Made by a program: the position numbers and the translations under genes. From IMG/VR virus record IMGVR_UViG_3300010885_007382, positions 29,826-93,825 of that record: a DNA stretch of 64,000 nucleotides; one strand, written 5' to 3'. Under the pieces are notes generated by a model. It saw nothing but the letters and a program-made list of their open reading frames with translations. It was not told the origin of the DNA and did not search any database. Of the stretch, positions 47,796 through 55,176 are shown piece by piece (position 1 is the stretch's first letter; every line of letters begins with the position of its first letter). Source of the stretch: a virus.

Positions 47796-49979
47796 CTAAG
47801 CAACCTTTTTAGAATGACCAGCTATTCTTTCCGAGAATTGACGAAGAAGAACTCTGTTTACAGTCTTCTTTTGAGTGAACTTGGTGAAAGCGGAAACCAT
47901 CTTTTTAGTGGTCATCTTCTTATCACCAGAGTTATCAATCTCCAACTCGTTCTTTGTGTTACGGAGAGCATTGGAGTCAATGATGTAATATTCATCATAA
48001 CCAGCACTCCGAACAGGATAGTATTTGTTCTCATTCCAATACTTGCGGGCTTTGAGAAAAGCCTCTGGGTTATAGTTTGAGATGTTAAACTCGGAATTTA
48101 GACGCTTGAAGGAACGATCATAAAGATAGAAGCCTACAAGATTACAACCAGTGCTATCTTTTAGGATACGGAGTAATGTGCTGGTGTTACCATGAGGACC
48201 CCAACCATAAGATTGCCAATCATAAGTCTTGCGAGTTGTTGGATCAACATAGAAATACTTACGGTTCTGACCGTGAACACGTGGAGTAGTTTCATTTTTG
48301 ATACCAGATGATGGATTGGACTCACCATCGGAAAGAACAATCACGTTGGTGATTTCAACTTTGTTACGAGCCTTGAAATCGTTGATGATTTTAGGAGCAA
48401 TCATCAATGCTTCATTCAAAGGCGTACCACCAAGACCATCACAGTGAATGTTACCACCATTACCAAGATGCCACAAACAGGTCATAGCAAAGTTAAACTC
48501 TTCGGTCTTCATACGTGAAGAGAGAAAGTTGCGTAGGACAACATTACCAGTACCAATCACATTATCACCGTTGAGAGCGGAGAAAGGATGATCAGCATTA
48601 CTATCTTTGAAAGCATAGACCTCGAAAGGAACACCAATCTGTTTGCAGAATAGGCAGAGGGAAAACAATTGTTTCATTGTGTTCTTTAGATTGTAGGTCA
48701 TTGAACCAGACCAATCAAGAAACATAACAAAGCCATGGTTCTTACCCTGTGGCACAGTAGCAACACGGCGGAAGATATCTTCACTATACTTGTAGGTATG
48801 AAGTTTGTTTGTATCAATAACACCAGTCTTGGCGATACTGATTTTAGCATAAAGCTCGGCAGCCTTGCGCTGTTCAAACTCCTTGACAAGGAAAGAGATA
48901 GTTTCTTTTTCTTTCAATTTCCATTCAGTCAATTCCCTACGAGCATGATCAAACTCTTCCTGAGTAAAGACATACCAGCCTTGACGATTGCCAATTGATT
49001 GACGCCATTCAGCAAGAACCGTTTTGTAATCGTGGACAGCTTTATCCCAATTGACAAGAGGTTGTTTAACGTAAACGAAAACGGTATTTTCGTTTTTAAC
49101 AATCTCTTCGGATTTCTTCTGCCATGTTTCATCGGTACGTGATACAGGAGCATTAGCAGGAAGATCAGATGGAGCACCACCTTCACCAGAAGAGGACGTT
49201 GGTGCTAGATCACCTTCGCCTTGTTCGGCTTTGCCTTGACTGGAACTGGCTTCATCATCGGTTTCAATATCTGACTCGTCACCATCATCATCAAAATCGT
49301 TACCATCAATATCATCATCTTCATCCTCGCTTTCCTCAGCAACAAGATCCATTTCCATCTCTTGCTGTTCTTCAAGTTTCTGTTTGCAGTAGATATAAAT
49401 CTCTTCGGTCAAGAGTTCCACATCAGCAAAGGTTTCAGCCTTTTCAACTTTATTGAGAAGGACTTTTTCTTCGGGAGTGAATGTGATATTGAAATGAATG
49501 TTACCACCCTTGAAGTATAGGTTCAAGCGGTCAATAAAGTTCATGGTGTTGATATCACGATTGGCTGTACCAAAGAAATCACGGTCGACCAGTTCTTTGT
49601 AACCGATCAAATAGTTTTTACGTGAACCTGGATAACGGCGTTTCTGGCGCTTATCAATACGTGCGTCTTCAATAACATTAAAGAAACCTTGAACGGTCTT
49701 TTTAAGTGTTTCGGAAACTTTTTCGTTAGGGAAAACTTTAGCAGTAAGTTTGTCTACCGCAGCCACATATTCATCGGCATGTGGTGTATCAAGGGCGTGA
49801 CCAGTCTCATGGACAATCAATAAGTCTTCAAGGTCACGGGAGATGCCCTGCCAAATAGGAAGCATAAGAACACGGTTACGCAAATCAAACATTGCTGTTT
49901 TGATATTAGGTTGTTGCTGGACTGTAATATTTTCAGTAGCAAGCAACTTGGCAAGCATCGAGGTTTGATTGACCGACAT
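47796..49979 (-). CDS. VWA protein with HEXXH metalloprotease motif (CobT-like)
   Basis: 727 aa. N-terminal domain with HETGH at 57-61, a zinc-protease motif, followed by helical IEDARIDKR; a very acidic Asp/Glu stretch at about 206-250; and a C-terminal von Willebrand A domain with the metal-ion site LDWSGSM (421-427) and VLSDGESN. CobT-like annotation is usual in cyanophages, but chelation is unlikely without a cobalamin pathway. The MoxR gene follows. Start chosen for GAAAGGAAAG just before it. Confidence 0.85.
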   Translation of the reverse strand: MSVNQTSMLAKLLATENITVQQQPNIKTAMFDLRNRVLMLPIWQGISRDLEDLLIVHETGHALDTPHADEYVAAVDKLTAKVFPNEKVSETLKKTVQGFFNVIEDARIDKRQKRRYPGSRKNYLIGYKELVDRDFFGTANRDINTMNFIDRLNLYFKGGNIHFNITFTPEEKVLLNKVEKAETFADVELLTEEIYIYCKQKLEEQQEMEMDLVAEESEDEDDDIDGNDFDDDGDESDIETDDEASSSQGKAEQGEGDLAPTSSSGEGGAPSDLPANAPVSRTDETWQKKSEEIVKNENTVFVYVKQPLVNWDKAVHDYKTVLAEWRQSIGNRQGWYVFTQEEFDHARRELTEWKLKEKETISFLVKEFEQRKAAELYAKISIAKTGVIDTNKLHTYKYSEDIFRRVATVPQGKNHGFVMFLDWSGSMTYNLKNTMKQLFSLCLFCKQIGVPFEVYAFKDSNADHPFSALNGDNVIGTGNVVLRNFLSSRMKTEEFNFAMTCLWHLGNGGNIHCDGLGGTPLNEALMIAPKIINDFKARNKVEITNVIVLSDGESNPSSGIKNETTPRVHGQNRKYFYVDPTTRKTYDWQSYGWGPHGNTSTLLRILKDSTGCNLVGFYLYDRSFKRLNSEFNISNYNPEAFLKARKYWNENKYYPVRSAGYDEYYIIDSNALRNTKNELEIDNSGDKKMTTKKMVSAFTKFTQKKTVNRVLLRQFSERIAGHSKKVA

Positions 49980-50004
49980 AAACTTTCCTTTCACGATTTT
50001 GATA

Positions 50005-50033
50005 AGTATAGCAAATCGTGGCTGGTTTGTCAA
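50005..50033 (-). promoter_or_regulatory. Sigma70-type promoter
   Basis: Minus strand TTGACA (50028-50033), 17-bp spacer, TATACT (50005-50010), ahead of the VWA protein gene. Confidence 0.82.
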
Positions 50034-50053
50034 GGGCTAATGGAATCAATGAT

Positions 50054-50179
50054 TTAGCGAGGAAACCGACTGTATAGATACGATACCAGGAAGATTATCG
50101 CATAGATTGTAAACACGATCAGGAATGGTTCGACGTTTGACCACATGTTTTCCAGTTTGTAGAAATCAAAATATTTCAT
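50054..50179 (-). CDS. Tiny membrane protein after the CmoA-like gene
   Basis: 41 aa from the ATG at 50179 behind GAGGAAACT. One transmembrane helix (residues 18-36) with a basic end. Last gene of the modification operon. Function unknown. Confidence 0.6.
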   Translation of the reverse strand: MKYFDFYKLENMWSNVEPFLIVFTIYAIIFLVSYLYSRFPR

Positions 50180-50186
50180 AGTTTCC

Positions 50187-50888
50187 TCACTTGGTAGCGA
50201 TAGCGCCGACGAAAAGAAAGTTTCTCCAGAACGGTTGAACATTCTTGAAACCTGCGGAACGTAACATATCAGTCAATTCATTCCATGTGTTTGGCTTTAG
50301 CATATTGCGGAGTGTGACTTCTTTGTCCATGATATCTTTCTCGGTGAAAGACTTGCGCTTGTAATCATAGAACATAAAGGTGAACATATCTTGAAAGCGA
50401 CCTGTATCTGCCACAGTCTTTTCAGCAAAGATGAAAGCTCCACCAGGATTTAGTCCTTCGTAGATGTTACTGATAACCTCTTCACGGTCTTTTGGTGGCA
50501 TGAACTGTAAAGTAAAGAGAGATGTTACAAGTGAACAATTGTAAAAGGTATAGCTTCTAATATCGGAAAACTCAAACTCAAAAGATGTTTCTGGAAATTT
50601 ATCACGTAGAAATGTAAAGCGTTTCTCCATATCATTCTTGAAGCCTGTAGCAACCTCTACACCAATGTATGTGGCAGAAGGAGCAATAGTTTCATTCTGT
50701 ATCGCCATTGCCTCAATCGTCTTGCCAGTTGATGATCCAATATCAACTACATTAGTCCAATCTTCAACATAATACCGTGACAAATTTACAACATCGTCAT
50801 GTAGGTGTGTATAACCACGAATGGACTTTTCAATGTGATTGTCAAAGCCTTCGTCACGATGGGCAAACGTAAAATCATAATCACTCAT
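50187..50888 (-). CDS. CmoA-like SAM enzyme
   Basis: 233 aa (E. coli CmoA 247). HIEKSIRGY (20-26), SAM-binding VVDIGSSTGKT, SLFTLQFM (123-130), IYEGLNPGGAFIFAEK and DYKRKSFTE track E. coli CmoA block by block (SVPGY, NFTLQF, YQGLNPGGALVLSEK, DFKRANGYSE). CmoA makes carboxy-SAM from SAM and prephenate for tRNA wobble modification. In an alignment by eye the carboxylate-binding Arg199 falls on Glu190 here; Arg194 is one helical turn away. So a related but altered SAM-derived donor, or plain methyl transfer, is possible. It overlaps the C5-MTase gene by 4 nt. Confidence 0.78.
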   Translation of the reverse strand: MSDYDFTFAHRDEGFDNHIEKSIRGYTHLHDDVVNLSRYYVEDWTNVVDIGSSTGKTIEAMAIQNETIAPSATYIGVEVATGFKNDMEKRFTFLRDKFPETSFEFEFSDIRSYTFYNCSLVTSLFTLQFMPPKDREEVISNIYEGLNPGGAFIFAEKTVADTGRFQDMFTFMFYDYKRKSFTEKDIMDKEVTLRNMLKPNTWNELTDMLRSAGFKNVQPFWRNFLFVGAIATK

Positions 50889-52027
50889 TTTGATACCTCA
50901 TTGTATGGTTTCAATACATTCTCATAGATTGACTTAGCAACCTCTGCCATCATCTTTGGAGCAACCATACGACCAATGCGTTCTGCTTGCTGGTCAAATG
51001 TTCCTGTCAACTCATAATCTTCAGGTAATGACATAAGGCGTTTTAGCTCTTTGATTGTTAGCTTGCGGTTCTCAGCATAATGAAAGACACCCGACAAACC
51101 TTTCTTCTGTCCCTGCTGTGTTAATGTTGGACATGGTAGATGTGGTGCAGGTCTAATCATATTGAAGCAAGATGCTTTGGGATTCCATTCACGAAACTCA
51201 GGGTCACTTGGTTTCATATGCCGCTTTGGTCTAAAAGGAATTGGGTCAAGAAACTTTTTCTGAAACGAACCTTCGTAAAAGTCTCTTAGCTCTTTGATTT
51301 CTTCTGGATCATTCTTTATATCGTCAATAGCATCTTCCATTGATATCTGATAACCAAACTCATCTGGAAAGATACCTGCTAAATTGAGAAACGATAAACC
51401 GATGGCATCTGCTACATCTTCACGAACACAGATAAAGATTGTTCTTTCTCTACCTTGAGCAACACCAAAGTCGGCAGCATTCAATACTCTATATGTGACA
51501 TAGTAACCAATACCTTCAAAGGCTTTGATGAACTCGTTTAGCTTCTTAGTTGCTTCACCAAATGTGATACCTTTAACATTCTCTGCCACGATGACCTTTG
51601 GCTTAATCTCATTAGCGACACGAATAAACTCTAGGAATAAATCCTCGATATTCTCTACCGTCTTACCGTCAGAATAGCTCTTAGTCTTGTCCCAACCTTT
51701 CTCCCGTTTTCCCGCAACAGAGAAAGCCGAGCATGGCGGGGAACCGTCGAGGATGTCTAACTCCCCTTCTTTTAGCTTAACCTTGTCTAAAAAGTCTTTT
51801 CCGGCGTATTTCTTGATATCATCAACTAGAACAGGTGTGTCAGGATAGTTCTTTTTATATGACGCTATGGCTTCTTCCACAAATTCATTAATCAATAATA
51901 TCTTTCCACCAGCAAGACGATAGCCAGTAGAACTGCCACCACCACCGGCGAAGCAACTAATAACGGAAAACTTATTTTGAGCGGAAGCCTTCTTCACATC
52001 TTTGACAGTATATGGTTTGTATTTCAA
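50885..52027 (-). CDS. C5-cytosine DNA methyltransferase with altered motif X
   Basis: 380 aa from the TTG at 52027 (GGAGAG 8 nt before; stop overlap with upstream gene). Motif I CFAGGGGSS (25-33), motif IV SPPCSAF with catalytic Cys99, ENV (149-151), motif VIII QGRER (191-195), a recognition domain about 210-320, and motif X RIGRMVAPKMMAEVA. In normal enzymes motif X is GN(S/A)V; here it is GRMV, so Asn is Arg353. In engineered M.MpeI changing this Asn to Lys lets the enzyme use carboxy-SAM. With a CmoA-like gene next to it, a carboxymethylating or related activity is a strong hypothesis. Confidence 0.92.
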   Translation of the reverse strand: MKYKPYTVKDVKKASAQNKFSVISCFAGGGGSSTGYRLAGGKILLINEFVEEAIASYKKNYPDTPVLVDDIKKYAGKDFLDKVKLKEGELDILDGSPPCSAFSVAGKREKGWDKTKSYSDGKTVENIEDLFLEFIRVANEIKPKVIVAENVKGITFGEATKKLNEFIKAFEGIGYYVTYRVLNAADFGVAQGRERTIFICVREDVADAIGLSFLNLAGIFPDEFGYQISMEDAIDDIKNDPEEIKELRDFYEGSFQKKFLDPIPFRPKRHMKPSDPEFREWNPKASCFNMIRPAPHLPCPTLTQQGQKKGLSGVFHYAENRKLTIKELKRLMSLPEDYELTGTFDQQAERIGRMVAPKMMAEVAKSIYENVLKPYNEVSK

Positions 52028-52824
52028 AATAACGACTCTCCTTTGTCTTGCCAATCACGGACAAGATCAATTACTCGTTTTCTATTATAGAGATTGATTT
52101 CGGGATTGTCAAGCAGTTTCTCAAACTGACTAGGTATGTTTGCTGCTAGTTGTAGGTTCTCGTGGCGTCTTACCTTTGTTCTCTTGAACTCAGGAAAGGC
52201 ACTGACGACTTTCACTTTCTGGAATGGCCTGTTCATCTCATACCAATCAAACTGCATCATATAATTTCGGACACGATCATCAAAGTATGGAGCGATAAAC
52301 TTTATACCACGTTCATCACATAGTTGCTCTTGCTGTCTAACACCAACTGGATTAGAAGCGGCAAAGTATGCGTTGCGGAACTCATCAAACTTTTCTTTAG
52401 GCTCTTTGAAATGGAGGCAGGCTCTTTTAGATACACCATACCAACCATCAGCACCCCAGCCTGTCAGTAGTTCTTTCTCTTTGATATTGGGATAGACATA
52501 TAGAAACGGCCAGGTACATTCTAGCTGTGTTTTCTTTTGACAGTTATAATGGGATACCAAATGCTTAAAGTCACCCACTATATTGACAGTAGGAACATTA
52601 ATGATATTGATATCCCAGTTAAACTCTTTTGCTGTATCAATGGCGTTCTGTGCGTCTTTAGAAACGACATCATCAACATACATGGTATAGCAATGTAATG
52701 TCTTGCCAAGTCTATGTGCAGCAAAGGCGACAGAGATGGAGTCAATGCCGCCTGATAGTAATACTGCTACGTCTTGTTCTTTTGATTGTTCATTCACAAT
52801 GTCCATTAATATAGTATCTATCAT
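52024..52824 (-). CDS. Asparagine-synthetase-like ATP pyrophosphatase
   Basis: 266 aa from the ATG at 52824 (AGGTGG upstream). PP-loop SGGIDS at 24-29 followed by VAFAAHRLG; LLTGWGADG is the second family block. Only the synthetase half is present, with no N-terminal glutaminase domain. Such enzymes adenylate a carboxyl group and join it to an amine. Next to the C5-MTase and CmoA-like genes, amidation of a carboxylated base is possible. Asparagine synthesis or LPS amidation are alternatives. Confidence 0.82.
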   Translation of the reverse strand: MIDTILMDIVNEQSKEQDVAVLLSGGIDSISVAFAAHRLGKTLHCYTMYVDDVVSKDAQNAIDTAKEFNWDINIINVPTVNIVGDFKHLVSHYNCQKKTQLECTWPFLYVYPNIKEKELLTGWGADGWYGVSKRACLHFKEPKEKFDEFRNAYFAASNPVGVRQQEQLCDERGIKFIAPYFDDRVRNYMMQFDWYEMNRPFQKVKVVSAFPEFKRTKVRRHENLQLAANIPSQFEKLLDNPEINLYNRKRVIDLVRDWQDKGESLF

Positions 52825-52997
52825 TTCCACCTATCTTTGATTTCTTTGACACGTTGCTCTAGGTATTCTTGAACTATAGCTATTTCATTGCTACGGTCTT
52901 TTTTCAGTTTCAAACTACCAACTTCTTGTATGAAGGCGATCATCTTATTATAATCTTGTGAGTAGCAATGATTTTTGTTGGAATCAGTTTTTGCCAT
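52821..52997 (-). CDS. Small hypothetical protein
   Basis: 58 aa from the ATG at 52997 (GGAG 8 nt before). Charged helical C-terminus (EIAIVQEYLEQRVKEIKDRW). Coupled by ATGA to the asparagine-synthetase-like gene. Function unknown. Confidence 0.62.
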   Translation of the reverse strand: MAKTDSNKNHCYSQDYNKMIAFIQEVGSLKLKKDRSNEIAIVQEYLEQRVKEIKDRWK

Positions 52998-53090
52998 ACT
53001 GTTTGCTCCAGAGATAGTTATTGACACGAATGACAAAACTTGCCAACCAATTTATGAAACTGCTATTCCAAAACCAGTGATTGTATCTCA

Positions 53091-53327
53091 TTAGATAACT
53101 CCTTTATCTATAAGACCAGCAACATATATGAATGATATCACTAGCTGGATTACTATTAGTGATGGCTTACGCCACATTAGTGAAACAACCAACCATCCGA
53201 GATTGCCTGCTAGTGATAGAACAACATTAGCAGGATAGATGTTCAAGGATGTTAGTGCGGCTCCACAAAGAAGAATGAATGTAGAAGCCCATTCAAAAAT
53301 GAACTCAATTCGTTTCTTGGTAAACAT
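53091..53327 (-). CDS. Small membrane protein (PnuC-like look)
   Basis: 78 aa from the ATG at 53327 (GGGAG before). Two to three membrane segments with 'LTSLNIYPANVVLSL' then GNLGWLVVSLMWRK, a pattern seen in phage membrane proteins and the start of PnuC-type transporters. Too short to be a transporter alone. Function unknown. Confidence 0.62.
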   Translation of the reverse strand: MFTKKRIEFIFEWASTFILLCGAALTSLNIYPANVVLSLAGNLGWLVVSLMWRKPSLIVIQLVISFIYVAGLIDKGVI

Positions 53328-53418
53328 TAACATCTCCCATCTGTGAAAGACCGAACCAAAGATTGTCGATGTTGTATTGCTGATAACCAAACTGTGTATT
53401 ATAAACGTAGGTGATCAT
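53305..53418 (-). CDS. Tiny first gene of the modification operon
   Basis: 37 aa, ATG at 53418 behind GAGGAAT and about 20 nt downstream of the predicted transcription start. Rich in Asn, Gln, Tyr and Gly. It overlaps the next gene by 23 nt. Good ribosome site and position make it likely real; function unknown. Confidence 0.5.
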   Translation of the reverse strand: MITYVYNTQFGYQQYNIDNLWFGLSQMGDVNVYQETN

Positions 53419-53443
53419 AACTATTCCTCTCAGTTAGATATAC

Positions 53444-53472
53444 ATTCTACTACACTAGCCATCGTTTGTCAA
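53444..53472 (-). promoter_or_regulatory. Sigma70-type promoter of the modification operon
   Basis: Minus strand TTGACA (53467-53472), 17-bp spacer, TAGAAT (53444-53449), overlapping the stop of gene 46. Reads through the AsnB-like, C5-MTase and CmoA-like genes. Confidence 0.75.
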
Positions 53473-55176
53473 GGTGGAAAAGTTCTTCACTTTTTGGAAT
53501 TGTAATGTTCTTTGGAACTTATCTACCATTGTATCTTTGTGAGAGATAACAAAGATGTTTCCACCTTCATGACCTATATCCCACATAATACGAATGAACT
53601 CATCTATACCTGCTGTATCCATAGCACGATCTAGGATCTCATCAAACACAAGTATATTGACATTGACGCTATTCTTTAGCTTGGCAACCTGACGCCATGT
53701 GAGTAGAATAGCAAGATCAATTCTTAGTTTCTCTCCCTCAGAAAAGTTATGGTATGAAAACTCATCTCGGTATCTTGATTTGATTGTTTCCTCAAAGGAC
53801 TCGTTAATGTTAAAGTTGACGAAGAAACCAAGTTTTGCCAGATACTTATTGATGTGCTTGTTGATGATTGGGAGATATTGCTTAATGATCTTAGTTTTGA
53901 TTCCACCATCTTTGAGTAGAGTAGTAGCGAGGTCGATGTATGTCCGCTCATCTAGAAGGGTCTTCTTTTCTTCTTCGAGGGTGGAAATATCATATTGGAC
54001 GGTTTCGAGTTGTCGTTCTGACTCTTGGGTGGTTTTATCTGATGACGCCAAGGACTCAATCTGTTCAATGATTTGATTAAGATTATTAGAAATATGCTTA
54101 TAGGTAGACTTAGCAGATGAAAGATCCATCTTAATTTGATTGAGGCTTCGTAGAATTTCATCTATCTTTTCAATCTCTGCTAGAATTGAAGTAATCTGTT
54201 CTTCAACCTTATTTAGTCCGTCAGCAAGTTCACCAGTTTTGTTTCCTATTTCATCTAGTCTAACATTCTTGAACGATGTATCAATATCCTGATGACAAGT
54301 TGGACAAGTATTGTTCTCCATTAGAAAATGTGCCTCGGTTTGAAACCGATCCATGTTACCTTCCATCTTAGCCTTGAAACTGATTAGCTTACTATGCTTT
54401 GATTTCAATGCCGAGGTATCAGCACCTTTCTCAATGATGGTATCTCTCTTTGTTTCTAAGTCGGAAATGATAGCTTGTTCGGCAACTAAACTATCTTTTA
54501 GTTCTTGTTCTTTTAGTCGCAATTCGGAAACTTTACTTTCATTATTGACCTTTAATGAGGCCAATGTCTGTTCAATGTAAGTTTTATTTTCTTCTTTGCT
54601 TGTAAGAGTGATTTTGTTCTTTTCGATACCTTCACGATTGACTTGTAAACGTGTCTTGATCACATTAGTCATGGCAGTAAAGATTTGAATGTCCAATAGT
54701 TCTTCGATGACGGCACGACGATCATTGGAAGACAACTGCATAAATGGTGTGAATGAGGCAGAGCCGAGAATAACAATCTGTGTAAAGGACTTGTAGTTCA
54801 TCTTGATAATATACTTTTCAAGATACTCTTGGTAATCTTTAACTGCGGCGTCTTGATTTACTTTGACACCTTCACAAAAGATTTCAAACACATTAGGCTT
54901 TGCACCACGGATTACTTTGTATCTTTTGTTACTTGATGTAAACTCAATCTCTACCTCACAATTCTTTTGATTGATAGAGTTGACAACATTACCTTTACTA
55001 ACTTTACGAAAAGGTTTGCCGAAAAGAACGAATGTAAGGGCATCGAGAAAGGTTGACTTTCCCGAGCCGTTGTGTCCCATAATGAGTGTGTTCTTATGTG
55101 TATCTAAAGAAATTTCTGTCCACTGATTACCAGCGGACAGAAAGTTGCGCCACTTGACATAATGAAAGGTTAACAT
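53455..55176 (-). CDS. 46: Recombination endonuclease subunit gp46 (SbcC/Rad50-like)
   Basis: 573 aa. Walker A GHNGSGKST at 34-42, long coiled coils on both sides of the zinc hook CPTC (291-294), signature NFSEGEKLR, Walker B LVFDEILD. With gp47 it resects DNA ends for recombination-dependent replication. Separated from gene 47 by the ftsH gene, unlike T4 where only a small gene lies between. Confidence 0.96.
   Translation of the reverse strand: MLTFHYVKWRNFLSAGNQWTEISLDTHKNTLIMGHNGSGKSTFLDALTFVLFGKPFRKVSKGNVVNSINQKNCEVEIEFTSSNKRYKVIRGAKPNVFEIFCEGVKVNQDAAVKDYQEYLEKYIIKMNYKSFTQIVILGSASFTPFMQLSSNDRRAVIEELLDIQIFTAMTNVIKTRLQVNREGIEKNKITLTSKEENKTYIEQTLASLKVNNESKVSELRLKEQELKDSLVAEQAIISDLETKRDTIIEKGADTSALKSKHSKLISFKAKMEGNMDRFQTEAHFLMENNTCPTCHQDIDTSFKNVRLDEIGNKTGELADGLNKVEEQITSILAEIEKIDEILRSLNQIKMDLSSAKSTYKHISNNLNQIIEQIESLASSDKTTQESERQLETVQYDISTLEEEKKTLLDERTYIDLATTLLKDGGIKTKIIKQYLPIINKHINKYLAKLGFFVNFNINESFEETIKSRYRDEFSYHNFSEGEKLRIDLAILLTWRQVAKLKNSVNVNILVFDEILDRAMDTAGIDEFIRIMWDIGHEGGNIFVISHKDTMVDKFQRTLQFQKVKNFSTLTNDG

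Noticed and set aside
47640-48080. Rightward open frame opposite the MoxR and VWA genes
   Set aside because: It crosses a leftward promoter and two well-supported genes; composition is not protein-like.
46511-49979. Cobalt chelatase CobS/CobT function
   Set aside because: No cobalamin genes are visible, and MoxR/VWA pairs are often mislabelled this way.
52024-52824. QueC-like role (7-deazaguanine DNA modification) for the PP-loop protein
   Set aside because: SGGIDS with the TGWGADG block is asparagine-synthetase type, and no QueD, QueE, FolE or Tgt-like gene is present in the window.
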